A stretch of DNA of 64,000 nucleotides from Cymodocea nodosa (lineage: Eukaryota > Streptophyta > Magnoliopsida > Alismatales > Cymodoceaceae). Location of the stretch: contig CM072343.1 of NCBI GenBank assembly GCA_036874045.1, forward strand, positions 13,784,001 to 13,848,000, in the 5' to 3' direction. A model generated the notes under the pieces. It was not told the origin of the DNA. It searched no databases and saw nothing but the letters and a program-made list of their open reading frames with translations. The translations under genes were made by a program, and so were the position numbers. Of this stretch, positions 1 to 11,208 are shown in pieces (within the stretch, counting starts at the first letter, position 1; the number at the start of each line of letters is the position of its first letter).

Positions 1-1092
1 TTTCATATTCTATACGAATCAATTTTAGTAAACAATAAAACTATTTTCTTTTTTCTAAATCAAACAAACATAAAACATTCACAAAAACTGACAATGATAA
101 CCTTAATCACGATATAGAACAAACAATACAACACATTAATACTAAATGTAAACACAGATAATTGGTTTTTTGGTATTTTTGTTTTGATATGCTTTTAAAG
201 ATGAATGAAAGGTGAAATGTAAAGATCTCTATCGAAAGTAAAAACTTTCGTCACTACATGCGATGTGATTACACCGCTGAAAATTTAATCACTTATAGTC
301 TCACGATATATTCATTCATATCAACGATGGTGCTTTCCTCTTCATTCCATGAGTGAATTCCTACGTGATACGTGCAATCATAGTTTTCCTTTTGAATTCC
401 TTGTTTCTACAACTACTACAGTGGCATATTAGAAAATAAATGGTTATTGGAGTTAGTGTAACTCAACGGACTTATTTCGTTGATTTAACTATAAAACACG
501 TGCAATAAAAAAATAACTTATAAGCTTATAACACTAACAGAACGTGTTACCTTAGTGTATATTCAAGTAACTCAACGTGTATAATTATGCTAACTTAACG
601 AGTTATACATGTGCAGCTCACGTGACATAATAAAGCATTTAAATTCAACACATGCATAAATCTAACTTAACGAGTTCATATATTTCAGATACTTACAACC
701 CTAACTATCCGATGCTCAGATGTATTTCAGATAGTTAACAAATAACTTACCGAACATCCACTTAAGTCATGCATTAAAGTTACAACACGTGTACTTCAGG
801 AAATAATAAAATATTCTTTAAGCGTTTAAAACATAACTGTCCAGTACATTCAATATAACTCTCTGAAATAACAGAAAATTCAAATACTTAGGATTTAAAA
901 ATTTTGTAATTCACTGACAGTTCAGAAATGTACTTAATTAACGTTAATTTCCTGAAATTATGTAGATTCTTTCATTAAAGCATATAATAGTGCAATTATA
1001 ACATAATGGCTTAATTCTCATATGATAAGCTAAATATTATGCAATTAATCATCATTTAACCATTAATATTATGCACTTTTTCATTCTAAACA
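1..1092 (-). repeat. E1 3' LTR, partial at window edge
   Basis: The sequence matches the E2 LTR (22393-24212) and the E1 5' LTR. It ends in the shared terminus CATTCTAAACA, directly followed by the polypurine tract of the minus-strand element. It contains G-box CACGTG sites at 497-502, 619-624 and 786-791. It also carries several TAACTCAACG-type and ACTATCCGA-type motifs. The outer end lies before base 1. Confidence 0.88.
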
Positions 1093-1106
1093 CTTCCCCC
1101 ATACTT
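1093..1106 (-). other. E1 polypurine tract
   Basis: A purine-rich AAGTATGGGGGAAG on the minus strand sits immediately before the TGTTTAGAATG start of the 3' LTR. This is the expected position of the plus-strand primer in LTR retrotransposition. Confidence 0.8.
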
Positions 1107-2900
1107 AAATTTTGCTAGTCCCTTAGCAAACTACTATGATCTAACTAGTTGGTCTTTCTACAGTGCTAGAACTAATTCTTCATTTTTGTATTTTCTTCAG
1201 AATACATAGATTAGGTTAATGTAAAGATATTCTGTATTTTTCAGCAATCTAATTTAACATTGTTTCCTCCTCTTCAACATGCAAATATATTTAAAAGACA
1301 TGTAACTTACATACAAAATATATTAGCATCACATAGGTGGTAATTATATTATCATTTTCTTCTTAAACATCTATCATCTTGAATTTTCCAATACGATTTC
1401 TAGAATAAATTTCAACAACATATGAATCAAAACACAATCTAACTCAATATGATTAAAACAAGAAGAATAATGAATTGTATCTCAAATAAACAACCTCAAA
1501 AGTCTAATCTAGATTCATACTTTAGTAATCTTAGATAACAGAAAATATACTCGATTCAAAAGATATTTGTATTTCACAAAACACTTTTATCTTTTTAGAA
1601 CAGTATATGCATATTTGTACTTTAAAAGTTAATTTGAAAAGCTTGAATCATACAAGAGTTTTCTAGTATACCCATGTATCGAGCTTTCAGTCAACAATCC
1701 AAGATTTGATCAGGATCTTAGGTTGCCAGATTTAAATAGTCATTTTTCAAGTAAAAAATCCTTACATACCTATCTGCTCAAGTACAAAAGGCTCGTGATC
1801 AAACAAATCAATAAACTCTCAAAGTTTTTCTTCTTTTTTTCTTTTTCTTTTCAATACAGTATATATACGTATTTTATTCATATAGATGTAATAAAACACA
1901 AATCTTGTATAATCCTACTTCTATAATTTACTGAAAACATGAATCCATATCAATAAGCTCATACTTTTTCTGGAGTTTAATAAGATTTACACATAAATCA
2001 TTCTACAAGTTTAATCAATCAAATTAAATGTATCCTTCATCATATGTATTTCATTTAATCTAAAAATCAACATTTCAACTCTTTCAGGATTTCAAATCTT
2101 TTACTGAGTTTCAATTAAGCATTTTGATTTCTTTTAAAATCGTGAAACTATTAAACTCATAAAATTCAGCAAAAACATAAGATACTATATCCAGATTTGT
2201 ATAATAGTAAAATTTGTAGCATCTTATATAAGATTCTAAATATAACATTCAAGCAGTTATAGGTCTTAAAAATTTGACAGTTTCAATTATCAGAAAGTTA
2301 TAGAAAATTTCAGTTAGTTTCAACAAATTCATAGAAAAAAATTTTCAATTTCCATAGAATTTTGCAGCACCATCGTAGTTCCTCTAATTAACAAAGTTAC
2401 TTGGATTTAATCTAATTACCTCCCCCCCATACCTACATTTTGCATTGTCCTCAATGTAAAAGATTTTATAGTAAATATAGTAAATAGTAGCAAGCATGAA
2501 TATTGTTTCGTTGATTTAGCACCTAACTCAATGAACTTAATTCGTTGAGTTAATGAATAGCTCCACGAATTGAGTTTATATATAAATTCAGGATAAGTAA
2601 TCAATTACATACCTTGTTCTTTTGTATCTCCTTCAATATCTTCCGACTTTTGATTTTGAAAAACTTTTCATTCACAAATAAAAGTAGAATAACAAAATAA
2701 CAACTTAACAACAAAACATAAATTGTTAAATCAGTGTCTTGTGTGGAACCTAGGCTCCTCTACCTTTAGTGGCTCACAAGCAAGCCAGTTGGTTTCCTAG
2801 AACAGATACCAACAAACTGGATTGATATTTTATTTTTTCTCTTTTTTTTTCTAAACATAAATGCAGAATATAGACAACATTAAAAGTACAAAATCATAGT
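1093..2900 (-). other. E1 3' non-coding module with two polypurine tracts
   Basis: No convincing coding capacity is seen. On the minus strand a polypurine tract, AAGTATGGGGGAAG, abuts the LTR at 1093-1106. A second purine tract with the flank typical of plant Ty3 3' regions lies at about 2416-2431. Between them, roughly 1200-2090 is homologous to 24.3-25.2 kb in E2 and, strikingly, to about 55.14-56.03 kb inside Ty1 element E6, in the same sense relative to each element. A TAACTCAACG/CGTTGAGTTA cluster lies near 2500-2580. At 2700-2830 is a block also found at 25.8-25.9 kb and, inverted, at 22.14-22.23 kb. Confidence 0.7.
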
Positions 2901-3990
2901 TTAAGAACATGATTGAAAAGTTGTGACAAATGGAATAAAAGTGTTAGTCCAAGAAAACTTTTTAGGCATAATTCTTCTTGCTATTAATTCTGTTTTAATG
3001 CAGTCTACTCTCTTTTTTAACTTGTAAACTTGTAGTATGTTATCAATACTAAATATAAGTGTATTACCATTAATAAATTGAAATGCAGAAATGGATCCTT
3101 TTTTGTTCTAAGATAATGTAGTTGTTTCTATTTCTACAGATATTTCAATATATTCCTCTTCCCATTTCCATTCATTTAGGCCTTTCATAATCTATATTTG
3201 AAATTTCATTAGTTCATCCCACCATCTGATTAGACATAAAGTAGGATCATCATATTCATTATACCACATTCCTAATTGAATTTTATCATGTTCTATAGAA
3301 GGTGGTTCAGCTATATCACTAGGTATAGGCAATATTTCGATAAAGTCATCATTATAACTGTCTATGTTTACTATGTATAAATCAGATCTAAATGCAACTG
3401 ATATATCTATGACTAGATATATATATCCATCAAGTATGACATGTATGTTGTTAATTAACATTTTCTGTCCTAGATATATCATTGTATTTTCAGTCCAAGA
3501 TCTATTCAGAAAATTATACACACTTAAACATAAATCTTCATCCCAATTTCCAAATGGTCTCTAGTAATACAATCTTTCAAGAATGGTCAAATTTTTATCA
3601 GAAAATGTTAATGCAGACCCACAATTTTCAGTTGGTACCTTAGATCTATTAGGCCTTCCTATATTCCATTCTTCTCTAGTGATAGGATTTCTAAGCAAAA
3701 TATCGGGTAATAGAATTGCATACCTTGGTTTGGTTTTGTAAATAATTAATCATTCATCTATCCCCATAATATGATCTATTCCTTCTAATATATTGGGTGG
3801 AATTACAGCAGTTTCTTCCATATTCAGATATTCATAACTAATTGAACTACGATTAAATGACTTCCATAAAAATCCATCTCTAATATTAGTCATTTTTGCA
3901 GCCTATAGTCCATGAAAATATTTTCCTCTAACACATTCTTTAATTTCCTTTGACACACAACACAATCTGCATAGATATTTAGTTGATAAG

Positions 3991-6193
3991 TGTTTAGAAT
4001 GAAAAAGTGCAAATTATTAACGGTTAAATGATGGTTAATTGCATAATATTTAGCTTATCATATGAGAATTAAGCCATTATGTTATAATTGCACTATTATA
4101 AGCTTTAATTAAAGAATCTGCTTAATTTTGGTGAATTAATGTTAATATAGTACATTTCTGAATTGTCGGTAAGTTGCAGGCTATGAAATTCTTAAGTATC
4201 TGAATTTTCTGATATTTCGGACAGTTATGTTTAACATATCGAACATATTTTAGATAGTTATGTTTAACATACCAAACATGTATCAGAGAGTTATGTTTAA
4301 ATTGCCAAACAATTATGTTTTAAAAGAATACTTTATTTTTTTCTGAAGTACACGTGTTGAAACCATAATGCATGTCTTAAGTGAACTTTCAATGAGTTAT
4401 CTATAACTATCCGAAATTGCAGTTGGGCATCGGATAGTTATATGTGTAACTCTCCGGAATCTCCTTTTATTTTTAAAATAGTTGTGGACACGTGTCATGT
4501 TTTGGGAAAGTGACTTAAGTGGATGTTCGGTGAGTTATCTATAACTATCCGAAATTGCAGCTGAGCATCGGCTAGTTAGACCTGTAACTCTCCGAAATGT
4601 TTCTTTTTTTATTAAACTGTTGATGACATGTGTCGAGATCTGGTAGATTTACTTAAGTTATATATCGGTGATTTATCTGTAAGTATCTGAAATGCATCTA
4701 GGCATCGGATAGTTATGTTTGTAAGTATCCAAAAATGCACCTGAGCATCGAATAGTTAAATTTATGCAAGTGTTTTATAGTTAAATCAACGAGGTAAGTT
4801 CATTGCGTTATCTGTAACTCCACAGACTATTTATTTTCTAATATGCCACTATAGCGGTTGCAGAAACAGGATAGTTGGAAGGAAAAACCACGATCGCACG
4901 TATCATGTAGGAATTCACTCGTCGAAGGGAGAAGAAACCATCGTCGTTGATATGAATGAAGGGAATCTAACCGACCATTCAAGCAGAAGCAGTTACCACT
5001 GAAGAAATATAAAAGAAAAGAAGAAAAAGAAGTAAAGGGAGTGTGATCGATGGGTATGGCTAGTGTGTACAGAGGAGGAGCACCGAGCTTTCTACAGACA
5101 GTGTCGGCAATTCTCTAAAGTACCACACCAACCATTATCACCACCTTATCACCAACCAATGGAGGTCTGTGAGGATACTTTCCTGATGTCGGGTCGATTC
5201 CAAGCCAAACATAGTGCTTGACAACCACTGTGAGGAGTGATCGTGTCGTGGGAAGGGAAGCCATTTTCACCAAGTGCCGACTCATATTTCAGGAGATTGT
5301 AAAGCTTCTAGCCTGGGTTTTGGGTTGATGCCTATATGTTGAAGAGGAGATCATCATGCAATTTTGGACTCGCAATTCTATAGGGAGAGGAGACAAAATT
5401 GTAAGTGGTTTAATTTTCAGTGGTGTAATCGCGTCGCATGTAGTGACAGAAGTATTTACTGTCGACTGAGATTACTTTACATTTCACCTTCGCCCATTTC
5501 TATGTTCATATTAAAACAAAAATACCAAAAATAACTCATCTGTGTTTGTATTTTGTATTTAAGTGTTGTATTATTTGTGTTGTATCGTGATTAATGTTAT
5601 CTTTGTCAGTGTTGTGATTGTTTTATGTTTGTTTTAGTTTTACAGTTTACTGAAATTAGTTTGTTCAAAAGACTTAAAGATTTTAATGGTTACTGTTTGA
5701 ATTATCTGAATGTTAGTATTGCCTAATGATAAATCCAGTATTTACTAACATTAAAGAGCTTAATTGATGTTATTTGCAATCTATGGAACCGCCCAATGAT
5801 TTGCCAAATTCCTCTGTAAATAGCAATTTTAAATAGGAAATGCAGGCTCGTGGAGTTAACGTAAGTCCACGAGGTTAGTCCGTTGAGAGCTTATTGAATA
5901 TATAAATTTGATTGTTAAAAATGGAACAGTTCTCAATTCTTAAGCAATTCCTTGTGGGATCGACCTGTACTTGCACACTAATACAATAGACACTGTGCAC
6001 TTGCAGTTAAAATACAAATTGGAATTATTATCTAACTTGTATTAAAGGTTGTTTGTTTACTTCTATATAAAAAAAAGAATAGGCATAAGGATAAATTAAC
6101 TAAGTAAAAATAGAAGTTAACAAATCCAAGTTTTTCTGGTGCGTTGCTGGAGATCCAAACAAGTTTTCTAGTGTCGTGCTAGCCAAGCGAACA
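3991..6193 (+). repeat. S1: solo LTR of the E1/E2 family inserted in E1, TSD ATAAG
   Basis: The element begins TGTTTAGAATG and ends CGAACA, flanked by ATAAG at 3986-3990 and 6194-6198. Removing it restores the alignment of E1 with E2 across this point. It is inverted relative to E1. The body matches the E1, E2 and E3 LTRs, including the U5-side stretch with GGATCGACC and TACTTGCAC near 5960-6005 and a TATAAAAG box at 5008-5015. Its right end runs past the usual LTR end into two similar stretches resembling the tRNA-Asp primer site (about 6136-6160 and 6165-6190). It is about 2.2 kb against about 1.8 kb for the E2 LTR. Confidence 0.88.
5008..5015 (+). promoter_or_regulatory. Putative LTR TATA box in S1
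   Basis: TATAAAAG is followed by a purine-rich stretch. The same box in the same LTR context occurs in the E1 5' LTR (17494-17501, minus), the E2 3' LTR (23559-23566, minus) and the E3 LTR (39486-39493, plus). This conservation supports it as the promoter core of the family. Confidence 0.55.
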
Positions 6194-6458
6194 ATAAGTT
6201 ACTCAATACTTCCCTCAATGCATCTAATGGCAATTTCATTAATTCCATCTATTGTGATTCTGTATAAACAAAATTAGCAGAGATAAAATTAACATAGCTA
6301 CCTACATACCCTCGTGGTGTTAGGCCATAACTCAACGAATTAAGTTCGTTAAATTAAGTAAAAACTCTACGATACTACTAACTACAATTAAACTTACATT
6401 TTTTCTTTTATATTTTTCTACTTACAATATTATACATAGTTGCTTTAGTTATACTACT

Positions 6459-7807
6459 TCATTCAACTTCCCTCCCAAAGGAGGTATCAATTTCATTAAT
6501 AGTTCTATTGACAGGGTTAGGCATTGTTTGCATTGGCAATCCTCTAGTAGGTCTAACTTCTATTGATTCCTTTTGTCTAGGGGTATATTCCTATTCATGT
6601 TATGATTCTGAATGGCAGCATTTCCAAATACAAGATCTTAACGATTGTTTAATTGTTGAATTATCTTTTCTAATTTCACTATTCTAGATCCTTGTTCAAT
6701 TAATGCTTCATAACTTATATTTTTGTCATTTATATTTTCTCCTCCCTCGAAATGGTTATTTCTCTAAGATAGGTTCAGGTGATTTCTCCAATTACGGTTA
6801 TAAGAATTTCCAAAGTTATCTTTTTGGTTTCTAACATAAATAATATCTAAGTCATTAATATTTGCATTCTTTTCTACTAGTTTTTGATTTAATGATAACT
6901 CTTCTATTTTCTTTGTTAACTCAATTAATTTAACTTCAAGCATAGTGCTTGAATCTATTTCATGCATTCCCCTTGGCAATATTCTTTTATCTGTAATAGC
7001 TTTAGCTGAGTTTTCCCATTCTACAGTTCTTTTTGCAAAGTTTTCTAAGTATGCTCATGCTTCTTCACTACACAGTTTTAAAAATCCATTCTAACATGTA
7101 GAATCTAATAAAGATTTCGTTGAAACATCTATGCCTTCATAAATTATACTTATTAATTATGCTTTACTCATTGCATGATGTGGACATTGAGTTAGTAAAT
7201 CTTTAAATCTTTCAAAATATTTCCAGAATGATTCTCCCTGTTTTTAGTTATACATTAATATTTCCTTTTTCTTTTTAATCGTTTGATGTGTTGGATAATA
7301 TTTTTCCAGAAAAATAAAGCAAAATTCAGTCCACGCAGAAATTGAATCAGGCGACAGAGTATATAACCATCTCTTAGCTGTGTCTTTTAAAGAAAAAGGC
7401 ATATATCTAAGTTTATTAGCATCAATACTCATGTTCGGCATTTTCATCATTTGACAAACTTTGTTAAATTCTCTAAGGAAATAATAGGCATCTTCTCTTT
7501 CTAATCCATGAAAATGTGGCAATTGACTAATATAATTAGATTTCAATTCAAACCTATCCCCCTCAAAGTTTGGTAATCAAATACATGAAGGTTCATCAAC
7601 TAATTCAAGATACAGAATTTCCCCTAATGGTTTTTCTCCTAGAGTAGCCATATCTTTGTTCTCTATTAAAGAAAGGTTAGCTACACCCTTAAGGATTTCG
7701 TTAAAGTCCAATTCAGAAAATATTTCAGTATGCTTCTGTGTTGGATAATCCTATGTAGGTGTTCTTACTAATCGTTTAGTGCTAGGAAAACAAATCCATG
7801 TGCTCAT
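6459..7807 (-). pseudogene. E1 gag capsid (retrotrans_gag) domain, located 3' of pol
   Basis: The region resembles the Ty3/Athila gag capsid domain. Conserved features include ISQLPHFHGLE, AYYFLREFNKVCQMMKM, an LRYMPFSLKDTAKRWLYTL segment and FLEKYYPTHQT. This matches the family pattern of Fxxxxx-LRLFPFSLxxxAxxWL and FLxKYFP. The downstream half is rich in N and K and ends near 6459. No zinc knuckle follows it; the knuckle is at the start of pol instead. It lies between the accessory ORF (upstream in sense) and the F-box-like gene, which is not the usual gag-pol order. E2 shows the same placement. Broken fossil, several breaks. Confidence 0.82.
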
Positions 7808-8984
7808 AAACTCTTAACATAAAGTAAATAACAGAAAGTTAATTACCTACTAGACTGATGCTTTGTTTTCAGTAATTAGTTGTTGACGGATGAAGTTGAA
7901 TTAGCTGCTTCTCCTTCCAGCTCCCCAATGAATTTTCTTTTCTCTCCTTAAGTGCTAGTAACTAGTAAATACATTTTGTTCTATATTTATAATGCATGTC
8001 CAAAAGGCAAATGAATCTTGTTGCAAGAACGTGTCTTGGAACGTCTAGTATGGTTCCTAATTTTAGGGATACATGTTCCACTTCTAATTTCAAATTTCAG
8101 TAACCGCTAAACCGATAAAGTTTCATTCATGACTAAAAGAATAACTGTTCAGCTTAATCCACGAACTGACCTCATTGAGTTATAGATAACTCAATGGACT
8201 AGCTTTGGTTACTGTTCATAACTCAACGAACTAATCTTGTTGAGTTACAGCTAACTTAATGGACTAGTTTCGTCGCCTATTTGCTAACTCCACGGACTAA
8301 CCTCTTTGAGTTATAGATAACTCAACGAAGTGACCTTATATTCTATTATTGACCTCGTGGAGTTAAGGTTAACTCAACGAACTAATCTTGTTGAATTACA
8401 ACTAACTTAACGGACTAGGTTCGTAGCCTATTTGCTAACTCCATGGACTAACCTCTTTGAGTTACGGATAACTCAACGAAGTGACTTTATATTCTATTAT
8501 TGACCTCATTGAGTTAACACTTAGCAAATTTTTCTAAAACTAACTCCTCGTATTAACTTCTATATTTTTTTCCTTCTCCCTATTTTTTCTCCTGCATTTT
8601 GTCAACTTAAATAAAGTTAAATATATGTCATTAATGCAGTGTTTTAATTTAAAATCATTTAAATCAGAACATTATATGTATATTTAACTTACAGTTCATT
8701 TCCTGTTATGCAGAATTTACATTTTACTTTTCAGCATGTAGATATATTCAAACATTATATAAGCATCATCCATTTAACCAGGTCATTCATAAAATTGTAA
8801 AATTTTTAAACAATCTGCAAATCTTTCAACAATTATATAATATTCAATTCAATACAGTTCTCAGTTACACAAATCCAGAAACATCTGAAATTCAAACATT
8901 TGTTTACGTAAATAGTTTACATTTACATATAGTCAGATATATAAATTTTTTTTTTTTACAATACAAGTAGATGAACAAATACAT
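7808..8984 (-). other. E1 spacer between accessory ORF and gag, with palindromic motif cluster
   Basis: There is no coding signal. About 8150-8520 is dense with CATTGAGTTA/TAACTCAATG and CGTTGAGTTA/TAACTCAACG motifs in both orientations. One perfect inverted pair lies at 8173-8182 and 8187-8196. A unit of about 150 bp is repeated in tandem here. The rest is AT-rich. Confidence 0.65.
8221..8520. repeat. Tandem duplication of an about 150-bp motif-bearing unit
   Basis: Unit one is 8221-8371 and unit two is 8372-8520. Both begin ACTCAACGAACTAATCTTGT, share GCCTATTTGCTAACTCCA and the stretch ending TTATATTCTATTATTGACCTC, and differ by a few substitutions. The matching E2 spacer (about 28.97-29.18 kb) has only one copy. 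Confidence 0.8.
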
Positions 8985-11208
8985 TTAGTCCCTCTTCCTA
9001 AGTTCATCTACTTCCTTTTGGAGCTTTTCTTATTGTTGCTCTAATTGATTTATGTGTTCAACAGCTCCTATAATATCTCTAGAAGGTCCAACTATCTTAG
9101 TAGTTGTAGCATTATAATTTTTATACTCCTTCACTGAAATGGTTCTAGATCTTATCCTCTTGGATGTCCATTTCGTAAAGTCAATACTATCTTCCATTAA
9201 TATTGGTATCAAATCTCCATAAAATAGTTTTTTTTGTGCTGCTCTCAATTTGGAGATAAAAATTGAAGACCAATTTACTTTAATCTTGTTCACAACTGCA
9301 TATGTGGCCCATTTAACAAACTGACTTAATTCTATATCATGGCCTTGTCGTTGGTAGACATTTTTAATCAAAATGTTAACTACCATGTGTGCTTTACCAT
9401 TTAAGTACTTCAATCTATTTAATAGTGGCACACTAGGGTTGATAGCTAAATAGTCTTTAATTTCCTGTTCTGTCCACTCGACTGCAATTGTATTTTCCAG
9501 GATTTCTAATCCTTCATTTTTCAATCCAAAAATGCTGTGGAGAAGCTCTAGTGTTACCTGTACATTAGCTTGCTCCACGCTAGCAATTAAACTTCCTTCT
9601 TCCTCTCTTAAATTGGCATAAAAGTAGGGCGCTAAATTTTCATATATTGCATGCCCTCTTTATTGAGAAATAAATTTTAGTAGACCCTGAAACTCAAATA
9701 ATTCTTAAATGTCATTCATGCTGTCCCAGTTTACTGTATATAATATCATAACCCCTAATCTCTTAATATTTCTTGTAAGCTTCCTGACTCCAAAAGTAAA
9801 CTTCATTTAGAACTATTGCTTCAGCTAGGTCAGGAATCTACATTTGTTGCTCTAGAGGGGTTTGTTCTTGAATTTCTTCTTCTATTTGTTGAACTTGAAT
9901 TTGTTGGAAATGATCTAGAGAATCCTGCATTTTAGCTTCTCTTTCAATCTATGGTGGAGAGCTAGTAGAACTCTCCACTCTTCCTTGAATTCTTTCAATT
10001 AATTGTTGAAGAGTTTCTCCCTCTTCAATGGAATCTATCGAGTCATTTCCTTTTTGTTCAGTATGTACTTGTTCAGCTCCCTCTTCTGTTTCTTCTTCCT
10101 CCTGACTACCAATCTGCATTGTCATTGTTCTTTCTGATTCTGTGGTAGATTGGGATGGAGTCATGGGCAAATCATCTTCTGCCCTAACTTCAGTTTCTTC
10201 TATTTGTACAGGCTGTAGACTAATTTCAACCTATTTTCCTTCTCCTCCTTGCTCTTGCTACTACTGCTCCTACTCCTCCTTAGATTTGGATAGTAGGTCT
10301 ACAAAAATGGGCTCTACAGGCCCTTCTAATATTTTAATCTTAGATTTAATCTCTTCTTGAGGTTCAGACACTATCTCTTTTCCTTTCCTTCTTCTAAATA
10401 GTTGTGCCTGGTCTTCCTCTTCCTTATCTAAGATTAAATCTAATAAAATAGGCACTACAGGCCCTCGAGCCACAAGTACTGGCTCTTCCTATTTTAAGTT
10501 TTCTATAATTACTAGTCTCGAGGGACCAACTTCAATTTCTCTTGTAGCTAGTGATCTAGCTACTTCTTAATGTTGTTCTACTTTAATTTTATACTAAGCC
10601 CTCAACTTTTCTTCAGCCCTTTCCTTATAGAGTGCATCATATAGTAAATGTGTTTTTGCCACAATTATATCTTCAAAATTTCCTTGGCTCTTGGCCATTT
10701 TAACAAGCTTTGCAAATTCTATCCATTCCTCTAGCGTTGATGGCCCCAAAAATGCTACTTTTTCTAACGGCCTTGGCGGTGGAATGGATGGTCCTGGCTG
10801 CTGTTCCTTAATAACTGGTTTTTCAACAGTTGACTGTTCAACTAGAGTTTCTTCAGTTGCTTTTCTCTGTTGTTGCCAAATTTCCCACTAGGCATGTCCA
10901 ACAATATGTCTTGTAAACCATAATTGTGCCTTGCGCTAGATTATCTCTTGGGCAACCTCGTTGTTTGGTCTTATTTTTCTTTCTCTATCCACAACAACTT
11001 TTGCTACTACTTTAATCCTCGTTTCCACAATTTGAGGTATTCTAATATCTAAATCTACTAAAACTTTTCTTCAGTAGAAGATGTCAGATTTTACCTTTTC
11101 TAGTTCTTTCTCCTGAGTTGTATTCCTGATCATTTGTCTTGTATGCCATTCTTTTATTTCTCTAAGAAATCTCATGGTGTCTACTTCCTCCCAGAATTCT
11201 AGTGTCAT
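8985..11208 (-). pseudogene. Accessory ORF of E1 (plant transposon protein-like, Gln/Glu-rich)
   Basis: A long minus-strand coding region starts MTLEFWEEVDTMRFL and ends with a heptad-like tail ending DELRKRD. The middle is acidic and low in complexity (runs of E, Q, S). The C-terminal third is the best conserved: IFGLKNEGLEI, LNGKAHMVVNILIKNVYQRQ, then KLFYGDLIPILME. These three blocks align with FEVLGLKNEGV, LNAKARFIANILHANLFQRV and KLFYGDVVYGILA in the E6 ORF at 56485-58747. This arrangement resembles the 'putative plant transposon protein' family found downstream of pol in some plant LTR elements; I name that from memory. The biochemical role is unknown. It lies after pol, where env-like ORFs sit in other lineages, but no membrane segment or signal peptide is apparent. 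Broken fossil with several breaks. Confidence 0.7.

Larger units (their letters stand above)
2901..6306 (-). pseudogene. F-box/FBA-like gene carried by E1, split by solo LTR S1
   Basis: This is the E1 copy of the gene seen more fully in E2 (25987-27153). Visible on the minus strand are segments such as SVYNFLNRSWTEN-type and LDGYIYLVIDISVAFRSDLY, then LCLIRWWDELMKFQI, typical of F-box-associated interaction domains (sequence pattern W..., LxGxxYL, short acidic strand, xxLCLxxWxxxxxxxxIW). The F-box-like N-terminal part lies around 3.95 kb and continues beyond S1 at 6194-6306. In plants such proteins act as substrate receptors of SCF ubiquitin ligases; whether this copy ever did is unknown. 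It lies in sense with the element, between the gag domain and the non-coding module. It is a broken fossil copy, interrupted by the insertion of S1. Confidence 0.65.

Noticed and set aside
1723-1926. Short open frame in the E1 non-coding module
   Set aside because: The phase is not kept in the homologous E2 and E6 modules, so it looks like chance in AT-rich DNA.
8150-8520. Regularly repeated palindromic words resembling a CRISPR array
   Set aside because: The context is a eukaryotic retrotransposon. The spacing is irregular, the repeats are about 10 bases, and there are no unique spacers of constant length.
8985-11208. Accessory ORF as an envelope gene
   Set aside because: It holds the env-like position, but no signal peptide, membrane span or cysteine pattern is visible, and it resembles a plant transposon-associated protein instead.
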